This document shows, piece after piece, positions 8,812-18,228 of a stretch of 64,000 bases of DNA (the first letter of the stretch is position 1; each line of letters starts with the position of its first letter). Origin of the DNA: Leptospirales bacterium (GTDB lineage Bacteria > Spirochaetota > Leptospiria > Leptospirales > Leptonemataceae); NCBI GenBank assembly GCA_016788865.1, contig JAEUSB010000048.1, positions 79,370 to 143,369 on the forward strand. Reading direction: 5' to 3'. Both the position numbers and the translations under genes were made by a program. Under the pieces are notes generated by a model. That model made no database searches, was not told the DNA's origin, and saw only the letters and a list, made by a program, of their open reading frames with translations.

Positions 8812-9900
8812 ATGAGCCAGTTTACAGCTTTGGCGACTGTGCGCAAAACATCGGATATCAATGTAGTTGAAACCCGCCCTCTCCCGTCTCCCGGAGCACT
8901 CCTGGCGGAACTCCCAAAAACAGAAGCCCAGGCAGAATTTGTTACCCGGGCCCGCGAAGACATTCGCAAACTCATCTTTACAGATGACCTCCGTTTCTTA
9001 TTGATCATTGGACCTTGCTCAATCCACGACCTGAAAGCTGGCCGCGAATACGCACAAAAGCTGGCTACTCTGGCAAAGGAAGTTTCCGACCGCGTGATGA
9101 TTGTAATGCGTGTCTATTTTGAAAAACCGCGGACGACTGTTGGCTGGAAGGGTTTGATTATGGATCCACACCTGGACGGTTCACATGACATCGCCGAAGG
9201 ACTTCGCCTCGCCCGCACTTTTTTGCGCGATGTGCTCGATGCTGGCCTGCCAACGGCCACAGAGTTGTTGGACCCAATCACCCCGCAGTACATTGCAGAT
9301 CTGATCTGCTGGTCTGCCATTGGCGCGCGAACGACTGAATCGCAAACGCATCGCCAGATGGCCTCTGGCCTTTCGATGCCACTGGGATTTAAGAATGGAA
9401 CGGACGGTTCGCTCACATCGGCAACAAATGCAATCAAGGCAGCTTCGCAACCGCAGACGTTTCTGGGCATTGGGATGGACGGTGCGGCGTCTGCTATCGT
9501 CACGCGCGGCAATCCTGATTGCCACATTGTGCTGCGAGGCGGAGCCAACGGGCCTAACTATTCCCCTGAACATATTGCACAAACGGAGCAGCTCCTGGCA
9601 AAAGCCGGCCTGCCGGCGTCTATCCTGGTCGATTGCTCACATGATAATTCCGCTAAGAAGCCGGAACTTCAACCTGACGTGATGCGCGCCATCCTGGGTC
9701 AGATTGCAGCTGGCAACACTTCGATCATGGGCGCAATGGTTGAAAGCAACCTTGGGGCGGGAAATCAGGCCTTTCCGCAACCCCTGGAAAAGCTTGCATA
9801 CGGTGTTTCTATCACCGACGGTTGCATCGATTGGGCTGCAACTGAGACGATGGTGCGTGAGATCCACACAGCGCTGGCTCCGCGATTCAGCCAGGCTTAA
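8812..9900 (+). CDS. aroG: 3-deoxy-7-phosphoheptulonate (DAHP) synthase, type I
   Basis: A 362-residue enzyme of the AroF/G/H family, which condenses phosphoenolpyruvate and erythrose-4-phosphate in the first step of the shikimate pathway. Recognisable are the PEP-site IIGPCSIHD, the RVYFEKPRTTVGWKG block, SHRQMASGLSMPLGFKNGTDGS-like residues (here preceded by TESQT), and the C-terminal SIMGAMVESNL and YGVSITDGCIDW. The length matches the family. I prefer the ATG at 8812 over a TTG 9 bp upstream. Which feedback specificity (Phe, Tyr or Trp) applies cannot be read, so the symbol is approximate. Confidence 0.93.
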   Translation: MSQFTALATVRKTSDINVVETRPLPSPGALLAELPKTEAQAEFVTRAREDIRKLIFTDDLRFLLIIGPCSIHDLKAGREYAQKLATLAKEVSDRVMIVMRVYFEKPRTTVGWKGLIMDPHLDGSHDIAEGLRLARTFLRDVLDAGLPTATELLDPITPQYIADLICWSAIGARTTESQTHRQMASGLSMPLGFKNGTDGSLTSATNAIKAASQPQTFLGIGMDGAASAIVTRGNPDCHIVLRGGANGPNYSPEHIAQTEQLLAKAGLPASILVDCSHDNSAKKPELQPDVMRAILGQIAAGNTSIMGAMVESNLGAGNQAFPQPLEKLAYGVSITDGCIDWAATETMVREIHTALAPRFSQA

Positions 9901-9941
9901 GCGCCTCCTTGTCTGCCGGGGCCCGGAATCGCCCGGAGCGT

Positions 9942-9959
9942 ACCCCCTGTTCAGGGGGG
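9942..9959. promoter_or_regulatory. Operator-like C/G palindrome, copy 1
   Basis: The sequence ACCCCCTGTTCAGGGGGG forms a near-perfect palindrome 42 bp after the DAHP synthase stop and 55 bp before the NarL-type regulator start. Positions 9943-9949 pair with 9952-9958. It is not followed by a T-run, so it is a poor terminator. A close copy (13041-13058) lies at the other end of the receptor array with the shared core TACCCCCnGTTCnGGGGG, which suggests a protein-binding site. The binding protein is unknown. Confidence 0.5.
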
Positions 9960-10014
9960 ATTCAGCACAACTTTTCATTTGCACACATCTGGCAACATGG
10001 TACATTTGCCAGCA

Positions 10015-10650
10015 ATGAGCAGCGATACGTTCAACCTCGGAATCGTTGAAAACGACGAGCCGTTCCGTGAAGAAGTGATCCGGCGCCTGCGCGGGCTTCC
10101 GTCCGCTCGCAAGGTAACGGGTTGGCCATCAGCAGAACAATTCCTCCGAGATCCAGCACATAAGAGTATTGACGTTCTGTTTCTTGATATAATGCTCTCG
10201 GGCGTCTCTGGGATCGAACTCGTCCGCGATCTTTCCGAAAAATATCCGGACATGCGCGTTGTTATGCTGACCAATATGAACTCGGACGCAATGGTCTTTG
10301 ATTCGATTAAGAATGGGGCCCTGGGCTACATTCTAAAATCGGAGCTTGGAAACCTGGCGGAGATTGTTGAAGTTCTTGGGCGTGGTGGCGCAACCATAAC
10401 TCCCACGATTGCGCTGCGTGTATTTTCAAGTTTCCGCAGAGTACCGGGAGCAGAAGCGCCTGAATTAACAGACAGGGAACGTCAGGTACTTTCCCTCATG
10501 GTGAAAGGAAAGAGCATCGGGTCCGTTGCATCCTTTCTGGGCTTGAGTGATCATACTGTTCACGGATACGTCAAATCTATCTACAAGAAACTTAACGTTC
10601 ACAATCGAGCGCAACTCGCTTCCAAGGCGCAAGAACTTTCATTGATGTAA
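10015..10650 (+). CDS. NarL/LuxR-type response regulator
   Basis: A 211-residue two-component regulator. The receiver domain (residues 1-120) has the acidic pair in GIVENDEP, the phospho-acceptor Asp58 in VLFLDIMLSG, a Thr in VVMLTNMNS and the Lys in YILKSE. The C-terminal GerE/LuxR helix-turn-helix reads ELTDRERQVLSLMVKGKSIG and continues to SDHTVHGYVKSIYKKLNV. The ATG at 10015 gives the usual receiver start; two earlier starts in frame lack support. Its stop overlaps the start of the receptor kinase by one base (TAATG), so the pair is a NarX/NarL-like system. A palindrome lies in its leader. Confidence 0.92.
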   Translation: MSSDTFNLGIVENDEPFREEVIRRLRGLPSARKVTGWPSAEQFLRDPAHKSIDVLFLDIMLSGVSGIELVRDLSEKYPDMRVVMLTNMNSDAMVFDSIKNGALGYILKSELGNLAEIVEVLGRGGATITPTIALRVFSSFRRVPGAEAPELTDRERQVLSLMVKGKSIGSVASFLGLSDHTVHGYVKSIYKKLNVHNRAQLASKAQELSLM

Positions 10651-12506
10651 TGCCAGTGCGCATCGGCATTGTCACCCTCTTTGCTTTTCTGCTCTCCTGT
10701 TCACAAAGTTTTGAACCCAATACAAAAGATGGCATAGTAACACTTCCAGATGGTCTGTGGAAAGGCACGTCAAGCATAGAGATTGAAGGGCCCTGGGAGT
10801 TTTACTGGGCCAGATTGCTTTTGCCCGGGGATTTCAAGACGGGCAATCCTCCGAGGCCAGATTTAGTAATTCCCAATATGCGCTCCTGGAAAAACTTCTG
10901 GGTCAACGGTGCGGAACTTGGCCAGACCGGTCGGGCCACATATCGAATGCGCCTGCAAAACAATCAATGGCCGGACCAAATGGGTATCTTTTTCCCGCAT
11001 CAGGTAAGTGCATCGCGCCTGTATGTGAACGGAATCCTGCTCGTGGAAACGGGAACCATTGGCCAAACGCTCGCAGAGGATGTAGCATTTCGCAGGAATA
11101 CGCTGGCCTACTTTCGGCCTCCGCGAGGCGAAATCGAGATTGTCTTGCAGATAAGCAATGCGGAAGCTCTAAACGGTGGGATGCGCGGTCATATACGGCT
11201 GGGCGATTCGGAGTCCGTTAGACGTTATGCGGAACAGCGAACCCTGTTTGAAATTCTAGTTTTTGGGATAGTTCTGGGATCGGCCATTTATCATCTCTTC
11301 TTCTATCTCATGCACCGCGGAGAGTTTGCATTCCTGTCCTTCTCATTGCTCTGCTTTGTTCTGGCGGCCAGGATTCCGCTGCTGGGATCCAAGTTCTATC
11401 TAATGGTTTTTCCCGAAATCCCCTGGGAGCTTCAAGCCCGAGTTCATGCATTCCTCACAATAGCCGCAGCCCCGCTTGGCATTGCCTTCCTAAGAGGAAT
11501 ATTCGCGGATCGAGTGAGCAGACGCACGCTCATAATCTATTCCACCATTGCGGCGGCTGCAAGCCTGATTCAGCTGGGGGACCTGTCTATCATTGCAACC
11601 GGCAACCTTGTTTATGCAACCGTCATGTATCCGATCGTGGGTGTGCACATATTTTTCGTCATTTTCCATTCATGGAAAGCGGAAAAGGCCACCCTCCTCA
11701 TGGCGGTTGGCATTGGCGGCCTATTGATCCTCGGCTGCGTGGCTATTTATCAAAACTTTCATGGACGTGAAGGAGCTCCTTACGCACTGGCGGCTATTCT
11801 GTTCTTTGCGATGTTTCAGGCCCTGGCGCTGAGCCGTTTCTTTCTCAGTGCCGTTCGGGCCCGTTCAGAATTAGCGGAGAGATTGCAGGAAAGTCACATG
11901 GCCCTCTCGAAACAACGCGAAGATCTGCAAATACATCTTCACGACAGCCTCGGGGGAGCGCTCACGGATCTACAAATCCATGCAGAACGTAAGCTAGCCT
12001 CTGCACCAGTCGAAATGCGAAATACGATGCTCGAAATACAAGAGCGCGTTATACAAACCGTAAAAATGTTTCGCTCCCAATTGCTATTCATGGAAGACCT
12101 TGCGATGGCCGCAGAAGAGGTACTCCCAGGGATACAGATGACACTTCTCAGACGTTATGCGGACGCGGGGAGAGAAATCGATTTTGATTGCACACCTGCC
12201 GGAATTAAGCTGCTCAATTCCGCCGAACATAGATCATTTCCGGTGAAACGCAGGCTGGACCTCTTCTTCCTCATAATTGAGCTCTGCACAAACGACCTTA
12301 AGCATGGGCGGGGGGAATCGTTCTGGAGAATTAGCGCAGAAGCAAAACAACTCCGTCTGGTTCAAAAAAACGGAATGATCAAATCCCCGGCCACGCCGAC
12401 CCAACACCCAAAACGAGCAGCGGACCGAGTGCAGAAGCTGGGCGGCAAGATGCAAGTGACGATCGAGAATGATGAATACGGAATCCAGATATGGATTCCT
12501 TTTTAG
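10650..12506 (+). CDS. 7TMR-DISM receptor with HisKA_3-type kinase module
   Basis: A 618-residue receptor. It starts with a lipoprotein-like signal (FAFLLSCSQ, Cys about residue 17), then a DISMED2-type jelly-roll extracellular domain (about 25-185, with GPWEFYW and TYRMRLQ), seven transmembrane helices (about 200-405) and a short coiled segment. The H-box is LHDSLGGALTDLQ with His431, the HisKA_3 class that pairs with NarL regulators. The ATPase part keeps an N-box-like IELCTNDLKHG, but the usual DNG and GTGLGL boxes are not recognisable and the C-terminus is short. It may be a weak or regulatory kinase. It is translationally coupled to the NarL-type regulator. Confidence 0.85.
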   Translation: MPVRIGIVTLFAFLLSCSQSFEPNTKDGIVTLPDGLWKGTSSIEIEGPWEFYWARLLLPGDFKTGNPPRPDLVIPNMRSWKNFWVNGAELGQTGRATYRMRLQNNQWPDQMGIFFPHQVSASRLYVNGILLVETGTIGQTLAEDVAFRRNTLAYFRPPRGEIEIVLQISNAEALNGGMRGHIRLGDSESVRRYAEQRTLFEILVFGIVLGSAIYHLFFYLMHRGEFAFLSFSLLCFVLAARIPLLGSKFYLMVFPEIPWELQARVHAFLTIAAAPLGIAFLRGIFADRVSRRTLIIYSTIAAAASLIQLGDLSIIATGNLVYATVMYPIVGVHIFFVIFHSWKAEKATLLMAVGIGGLLILGCVAIYQNFHGREGAPYALAAILFFAMFQALALSRFFLSAVRARSELAERLQESHMALSKQREDLQIHLHDSLGGALTDLQIHAERKLASAPVEMRNTMLEIQERVIQTVKMFRSQLLFMEDLAMAAEEVLPGIQMTLLRRYADAGREIDFDCTPAGIKLLNSAEHRSFPVKRRLDLFFLIIELCTNDLKHGRGESFWRISAEAKQLRLVQKNGMIKSPATPTQHPKRAADRVQKLGGKMQVTIENDEYGIQIWIPF

Positions 12507-12593
12507 AGGAAAACCCTTCAGGGGAGGAACAGGCGATCAGGATGATTTCAGTTAGAAACGAGAATGCTGCAAAGGATCCGTCTTGAAATTGAA

Positions 12594-12959
12594 TTACTCT
12601 TTCAACAACTCTTCAATTCGACCAATGAGCATTTTTGGACTGAAGGGTTTGCTTATGAAATCTGCGGCACCCAGTTCAGTGGCTCGCTTGCGATCACTTT
12701 CTTGTCCCTTTGCCGACAGAAATACAACCGGGCATTTCTTATCACCGAAGTGAGCTTTGATCTTCTCGCAGGCTGTAAAGCCGTCCATCTCCGGCATCAT
12801 TATGTCCATCACGATGAGGTCCGGATTCTCAGCAATAGCTACTTCAACACCCTGCCTGCCGTTCTCTGCAGAAACAACCGCGAACCCCATCTGATTGAGC
12901 TTCAGCGAAACCATCTTGATAAAATTGGGCTGATCGTCCACTAGCAGGATTTTCTTCAT
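12594..12959 (-). CDS. CheY-like single-domain response regulator
   Basis: A 121-residue stand-alone receiver on the strand opposite to the array. It has the acidic pair in LLVDDQ, the phospho-acceptor Asp in LIVMDIMMPEMDG (about residue 52), the Ser in VVFLSAKG and the Lys in FISKPFSP. There is no output domain, so it would act as a phospho-shuttle or by protein contact. I start it at the Met before KKILLVDD, since the longer frame adds 34 residues of non-receiver sequence. It is divergent from the hybrid kinase, with a shared 119-bp promoter region holding the second C/G palindrome. A partner role with the array's kinases is inferred. Confidence 0.92.
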   Translation of the reverse strand: MKKILLVDDQPNFIKMVSLKLNQMGFAVVSAENGRQGVEVAIAENPDLIVMDIMMPEMDGFTACEKIKAHFGDKKCPVVFLSAKGQESDRKRATELGAADFISKPFSPKMLIGRIEELLKE

Positions 12960-13040
12960 TCGCGAATGCTTTGCGCTTGCCGCAGGCGCGTCAAGCAGTA
13001 AGTGATGGGATCGATGCGTAGGGACTTTCCTGTCGGCAAT

Positions 13041-13058
13041 ACCCCCCGTTCTGGGGGT
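13041..13058. promoter_or_regulatory. Operator-like C/G palindrome, copy 2
   Basis: ACCCCCCGTTCTGGGGGT, with arms ACCCCC and GGGGGT, lies between the divergent CheY-like gene and the hybrid kinase gene. Compared with 9942-9959 only the two bases next to the GTTC centre and the last base differ. Its location in a divergent intergenic region favours a binding site over a terminator. Confidence 0.5.
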
Positions 13059-13078
13059 CACGTGCCGCCCGAATTGCT

Positions 13079-16000
13079 TTGCGTACGGAACGCTTGCTGG
13101 TTGCGTTATTCGTCTTGAAAAGTCTCTCTCGAAAATCCCCAGGATCGGGCATTGTTGTCCTCACTTTAGCGATGTCCCTGCTCCTGGCATGCTCAAGCGA
13201 AAGGAAGGCGGCCCCGGTCGCCGTTGCTGGAACAATGGATCTTCGCAATTGGAACTTTCAAAAGGACGGCCCGGTTCTACTGAACGGAGAGTGGGATTTC
13301 TATTGGAGGACATTTCTCGAAAAGGATGCGCCGGATGGTCATCGATCCGCAATGCCTGCTCGCGTTCCCGGTAGCTGGCATGAACTGAGCGACGAGAATG
13401 GACAACTTCCTGTCTACGGCTATGCCTCGTACCGGCTGAAGATCCTGCTCCAGCCAGGTGATCCAGAATTGTCCATCATCACCGGGCAAATGGGAACTGC
13501 CTGTTCGCTTGCAGTAGATGGCAGAACAGTCTGGGAGGGCGGATATCCGGGGAAGACCAAATCGGAATCGTTTGCATCCTACCGCCCCGCGCTCGTCTCC
13601 GTTCCAACGCATTCAGAACAACTCGAACTCACACTGCGGTGCTCAAATTTCGATCACGCCCTCAAGGCAGGTTTCTGGAACCCCCTGGAAATCGGAAAGC
13701 CGCATACCATGGCAGAAAAATGGGAGGCGATGATTCGCCTCGACTGGTTTGCCATGGGCAGTCTACTGATCATGGGCTTGTATCATCTGGGACTCTACAG
13801 CCTGCGTCGCAAGGACCGGTCCGCACTTTGGTTTGGACTTTTCTGCCTGTTGATAGCACTTCGCTCGATCTCAGTGGGAACTTATTACGTTAGCCGCTCT
13901 CTTCCAATTGAATGGTTCTGGCTTGCCGCCAAGCTGGACTTTCTGAGTTTCTACATCGCCACACCCGTAATCCTACTCTTTCTCTCCAACATTTTTCCTG
14001 AAGAAGTGAAAGGACGTTTCGTCACAATCATTTGCATCGTTAGTTCCCTGGCATCAGTATTTGTAGTATTCACACCTCAATCATGGTATACTGCAACGCT
14101 TACGGCGTTTGAGATTCTGATTGTAGTAACGGGAATCTATTGCGCGGCCCAATTGATCCTGGCGGTGGTTCGAGGACGTCAGGGTGGGAGGCTGTTCTTC
14201 GCAGGCTTCATTGTATTTTTTGCGACCATCGTAAACGATATACTCGTACAGCAAATGTTTGTTGTGGGTCCACAGGTTTCGGCTTACGGTTTGTTCTTTT
14301 TTGTTCTCTGCCAGGCTTTCCTTCTGTCTCGAAGATTCGCCGATGCTTTTGTGAAGGTGGAAGAACTTTCTTCTGATCTTGAATTACGCAACATCAAACT
14401 CCAGACCCTGGACAAAGCCAAAGACGAATTTCTGGCCAATACATCGCACGAACTGCGGACACCGCTTCACGGCATCATTGGACTTGCAGAGACTCTTCTG
14501 GACGGCGAAAAATTGCCAGCTGACCTTCGTAGGACTGTCACCATGATCGCTTCGAGTGGCAAGCGCCTTGCCAGTCTCGTAAACGACATACTGGATTTTC
14601 AAAAACTTCGACACAAAGAAATCGCCCTCCAACTTCAACCGCTGGATGTGCGCGATATTGTAGAGATTGTCCTGGCGGTTTGTGCACCACTTACGCGCGG
14701 TAAAGATCTGAAGCTGATCAACGAGATCCCGGAAGGGCTACCCGCTGTGATTGCCGATGAAAATAGGCTTCAACAAATTCTGCACAACATAATCGGGAAT
14801 GCGATCAAGTTTACCCCATCCGGAAGCGTTCGCGTTACTGCAAGCTCTCAATCCAATATGGTTGCAATCTCAATCCTGGATACGGGGATCGGAATTCCGC
14901 TCGATAAGCAGGAGAGCATTTTCGAAAGTTTTGAACAAGCTGACGCATCAACGGAACGCGAGTTTGGCGGAACAGGACTTGGACTTTCCATAACCAGACA
15001 TCTCGTTGAGCTACACGGCGGAAACATTTCTGTTGAATCGTCGCCCGGCCAGGGTTCGAATTTTACGGTGAAACTTCCGCTGAGCGCAGAGCCTGGCAAA
15101 CGGACCGACGGCGCTTCTCTCATGCGAACCCACGTGATCGATCCGGACACAGCAGAAGCCCCGTCAGGTTTCAATGTAAAACCAGAGCCAGGCTCAAGCC
15201 TGCGGGTGCTGATAGTTGACGATGAGGCTATCAATCGTGAAGTTCTTGCCGGAACGCTCGGTGCGCGCAACTATCTGGTGAAACAGGCATCGGATGGACC
15301 CATGGCGTTGGACCTCCTGAAACAGGACGTCCCGGATGCCGTGCTACTTGATGTAATGATGCCGCGCATGAACGGATACGAGGTATGTCGCATCATTCGC
15401 GAGCAGTTCTCCCCGTCAGAACTTCCCGTCGTTTTTCTTTCCGCAAAAAATCGGGTTGAAGATCTAGTGGCGGGATTTGCTGCCGGCGGAAATGACTACC
15501 TGCCCAAGCCCTTCTCCATTCCGGAACTTCTTGCACGCGTGAAGACACAGACCAATCTAAAAATGGCGCATGCGGATGCGAAAACCCTTCGCCAGAAATT
15601 GTTGCAGCAGGAGCAGCTTGCGACCATTGGAAATATGGCGGCGGGGATCGTGCATGACTTAAAAAATCCAATGGGAATCATCAAAGGTTCCGTAGAGCTC
15701 GCAGACGATTCCAACATTGGCGCCGCTGAGAGGAGAAAACTCCTCCATATTATTGATCAGGAATCAGACCGTATGATACTCCTGGTTCAGGATTTACTTA
15801 ACTACAGTCAGGGTGCCGTCTCGGTCAATAGGCAACCGGTCAATCTCACCGAGTATGCGGAGCGAATCCGCACGGTTCTTAGCCCCGGGATGCAGAGAAA
15901 AAAGATACGCTTCACGCTGAACGTCGCCGATCAACTGCACGCCATGATTGATGGAGAACGATTTCTGCGCGTACTGGTCAACATAGCGAACAACGCTGCA

Positions 16001-16267
16001 GATGCAATGTCAGAAGGCGGAGAGTTCACAGTTAACATTTCGCAGTCGGGAGGCAAAATAGTTTTCACCTTACGCGACAACGGACCGGGGATTCCGGAAA
16101 GCATTCGCGACACTCTTTTCGAACCTTTTGTAACGTACGGGAAAGCTCACGGAACTGGCCTGGGAATGGCCATTGCAAAAAGCATGGTGGAAGCGCACAA
16201 TGGATCCATTTCCTTTGAAACCGTGACAGGCAAAGGCACTGCCTTCACGATAGAGTTGCCCGCATGA
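13079..16267 (+). CDS. 7TMR-DISM hybrid histidine kinase with two kinase modules around a receiver
   Basis: About 1062 residues if begun at TTG 13079. A TTG at 13115 gives a neater lipoprotein signal (MSLLLACSS), so the start is uncertain. Order of parts: lipobox, DISMED2-like jelly roll (LNGEWDFYW, YRLKI), 7TM block (about 215-420), HisKA with His457 (ANTSHELRTPL), HATPase with NAIKFTPSG, DTGIGIP and GGTGLGLSI, a receiver with Asp758 (LLDVMMPRMNG), then a second kinase with His859 (GIVHDLKNPMG), RDNGPGIP and GTGLGMAIAKS. All catalytic motifs of both kinases are present. The second kinase closely matches that of the next gene, suggesting duplication. The stop overlaps the next ATG (ATGA). Confidence 0.9.
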   Translation: MRTERLLVALFVLKSLSRKSPGSGIVVLTLAMSLLLACSSERKAAPVAVAGTMDLRNWNFQKDGPVLLNGEWDFYWRTFLEKDAPDGHRSAMPARVPGSWHELSDENGQLPVYGYASYRLKILLQPGDPELSIITGQMGTACSLAVDGRTVWEGGYPGKTKSESFASYRPALVSVPTHSEQLELTLRCSNFDHALKAGFWNPLEIGKPHTMAEKWEAMIRLDWFAMGSLLIMGLYHLGLYSLRRKDRSALWFGLFCLLIALRSISVGTYYVSRSLPIEWFWLAAKLDFLSFYIATPVILLFLSNIFPEEVKGRFVTIICIVSSLASVFVVFTPQSWYTATLTAFEILIVVTGIYCAAQLILAVVRGRQGGRLFFAGFIVFFATIVNDILVQQMFVVGPQVSAYGLFFFVLCQAFLLSRRFADAFVKVEELSSDLELRNIKLQTLDKAKDEFLANTSHELRTPLHGIIGLAETLLDGEKLPADLRRTVTMIASSGKRLASLVNDILDFQKLRHKEIALQLQPLDVRDIVEIVLAVCAPLTRGKDLKLINEIPEGLPAVIADENRLQQILHNIIGNAIKFTPSGSVRVTASSQSNMVAISILDTGIGIPLDKQESIFESFEQADASTEREFGGTGLGLSITRHLVELHGGNISVESSPGQGSNFTVKLPLSAEPGKRTDGASLMRTHVIDPDTAEAPSGFNVKPEPGSSLRVLIVDDEAINREVLAGTLGARNYLVKQASDGPMALDLLKQDVPDAVLLDVMMPRMNGYEVCRIIREQFSPSELPVVFLSAKNRVEDLVAGFAAGGNDYLPKPFSIPELLARVKTQTNLKMAHADAKTLRQKLLQQEQLATIGNMAAGIVHDLKNPMGIIKGSVELADDSNIGAAERRKLLHIIDQESDRMILLVQDLLNYSQGAVSVNRQPVNLTEYAERIRTVLSPGMQRKKIRFTLNVADQLHAMIDGERFLRVLVNIANNAADAMSEGGEFTVNISQSGGKIVFTLRDNGPGIPESIRDTLFEPFVTYGKAHGTGLGMAIAKSMVEAHNGSISFETVTGKGTAFTIELPA

Positions 16268-18228
16268 AAGCGATGCACAATCATGGGAAGGGAAGCATGA
16301 GATTCTTTTTTTGGCTTATCCTGTCACTGTTTCCCCTTGCGGCTTACGGCACACCTCAGGAGAAGAAGGTTCCCCCTGTTGCGGCCGAAGGGGTGCTGGA
16401 TCTGAGACAATGGAATTTTGAGCAGGATGGCCCGGTACCACTGAACGGACAATGGAAATTTCACCCGGGGAAATTCAAAGACGAGATCAAACCCGAAGAT
16501 ATAGCCGGGCTAATTGAACCCGGCCCGTGGAATCATTTCAAGGTTAACGGAAGTGACTTTGGTTCTCTGGGATTTGGTACCTACAGATTGCGCATCCTGC
16601 TCCCGGAAAAGAAACCCGGACTTACCCTGAAAAGCGGTGGCTATGACTCTGCTGCTCGCCTAACGTTAGGAAACGCCGTTCATGCCATAGGCAAGCCCGG
16701 TCGCAGCAGAGAAGAGACAGATCCGATCTACAGGTATGATCTCATTGAATTTACAAATCCATCACAGGTCCTGGAAATTCAAATCGAGGTTTCCAATTTC
16801 TTTCACAAGAATGGAGGTATGCTGGTAGCTCCGGTCCTTGGTGAATCTTCCGCAATGCATTCGACCTCGCGACGCGAACAGATCTGGCAAGCAATGCTTG
16901 CTGCAACCTTTCTAATTTTCAGCATCTACCATCTCATTCTGCACGGCATTCGAAGGAACCCCGTAGCCCTGCACTTTGCCTCATACTGCACCTTGTTCTT
17001 CGTGCGAACCCTCCTGACCGGAGAGGGAATCATTCACAACTGGTTGCCCAACCTTGATTTTCGCATCGACCTGGGAATGGAGTACCTGGGGTTGTTCCTT
17101 CTTGCTCCCTTATTTGCTCTTTTTCTCAGAAGCCTGTTTCCAGAAGAATTCCCGCTCTGGTTCCGCAATATCTTCCTTGTTACTGGCGCAATCTTTCTAC
17201 CGGCCCTACTGTTTCCACCGGAGGTTTACAGCCACTTCTTGAATGGATTCCTTATTGTCATTCTGCTTATGGTGTCCACCGCACTCATTACAGCCATTCG
17301 AGCCGTTCGACAGGGACGTGCGGGAGCGAAAATCTTCCTGATTGGCTTTATAATCCTGTCAATTGGTATCCTGGCGGACATCAGTACAAACTTTCTCTTT
17401 GGTATAAGCACACCTTTTGCATCGGTTGGAATGATTGGATATATCCTGGCGCAGGCCGTCGTGATTGCCATGCGGTTTTCTGCAGCTCTGTCTGAGAGCG
17501 AAAGGCTGTCAGATAGTCTCCGGATTGCATACTCTGAAGCTGTTGAACTCCGTGGGAAATTGGCCCAAAAGGAAAAACTCGCAACCATTGGCGACATGGC
17601 AGCGGGGATTGTTCACGATCTTAAGAATCCTGTTGGAATCATCAAGGGCTCGGTTGAGATGGCTGATGATGATTCAATCAGCAGAGACCAGCGGCGAGAA
17701 ATGTTGAATATCATCAACGACGAAGCGGATCGCATGCTGTACCTGGCACAGGATATACTCGACTTCAGCCATGGCATGGTTTCTGTAAAGAAGCAGCCAA
17801 TCGATCTTGAAGCGTACGCAGAAAGGATTCGCACAGTTCTCCTTCCAAATTTCACTGAGAAACAAATCAAATTCTCACTAAACCTGAACACTCAGGGAAG
17901 CGTACAACTCGATCCAGATCGATTTCTGCGAGTCATTGTAAACATCGCCGGGAACGCAGCCGCAGCGCTTCCGCACGGCGGCGAGTTCAAAATGGAAGTA
18001 ACCAGATTGGACGGCCGCATCGGTTTGACGTTACGCGACAATGGTCCGGGCATCCCGGAAGAAATTCGTTCAACGCTTTTTCAACCTTTCGTCACCCATG
18101 GGAAGGCACAGGGAACCGGCCTGGGCATGGCTATTGCCAAAAGCATGGTTGAAGCCCACGGGGGCACTATTACTTTTGAAACAGAGACGGGCAAAGGCAC
18201 CACGTTCACCATTGAGGTGCCTGCTTGA
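16264..18228 (+). CDS. 7TMR-DISM sensor histidine kinase
   Basis: A 654-residue receptor with a signal peptide (FFFWLILSLFPLAAYGTPQ), a DISMED2-type extracellular domain (LDLRQWNFEQDGPVPLNGQW, close to that of the preceding gene), seven transmembrane helices (about 215-405) and a kinase of the ATIGDMAAGIVHDLKNPVG class with His451. NIAGNAAAAL, RDNGPGIP and GTGLGMAIAKS complete the ATPase. Overlaps of 4 bp at both ends place it in the middle of an operon. It is a shorter paralogue of the upstream hybrid kinase, lacking the first kinase and the receiver. The ligand is unknown; DISMED2 domains are proposed to bind carbohydrates. Confidence 0.9.
   Translation: MKAMHNHGKGSMRFFFWLILSLFPLAAYGTPQEKKVPPVAAEGVLDLRQWNFEQDGPVPLNGQWKFHPGKFKDEIKPEDIAGLIEPGPWNHFKVNGSDFGSLGFGTYRLRILLPEKKPGLTLKSGGYDSAARLTLGNAVHAIGKPGRSREETDPIYRYDLIEFTNPSQVLEIQIEVSNFFHKNGGMLVAPVLGESSAMHSTSRREQIWQAMLAATFLIFSIYHLILHGIRRNPVALHFASYCTLFFVRTLLTGEGIIHNWLPNLDFRIDLGMEYLGLFLLAPLFALFLRSLFPEEFPLWFRNIFLVTGAIFLPALLFPPEVYSHFLNGFLIVILLMVSTALITAIRAVRQGRAGAKIFLIGFIILSIGILADISTNFLFGISTPFASVGMIGYILAQAVVIAMRFSAALSESERLSDSLRIAYSEAVELRGKLAQKEKLATIGDMAAGIVHDLKNPVGIIKGSVEMADDDSISRDQRREMLNIINDEADRMLYLAQDILDFSHGMVSVKKQPIDLEAYAERIRTVLLPNFTEKQIKFSLNLNTQGSVQLDPDRFLRVIVNIAGNAAAALPHGGEFKMEVTRLDGRIGLTLRDNGPGIPEEIRSTLFQPFVTHGKAQGTGLGMAIAKSMVEAHGGTITFETETGKGTTFTIEVPA

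Noticed and set aside
12507..12593. Terminator between the convergent receptor and CheY-like genes
   Set aside because: The only inverted repeat (CCCT/AGGG) is four base pairs with no T-run.
16660..16680. CTAACGTTAG palindrome resembling paired integron core sites
   Set aside because: It lies inside the conserved extracellular domain of a receptor gene and is explained by coding sequence.
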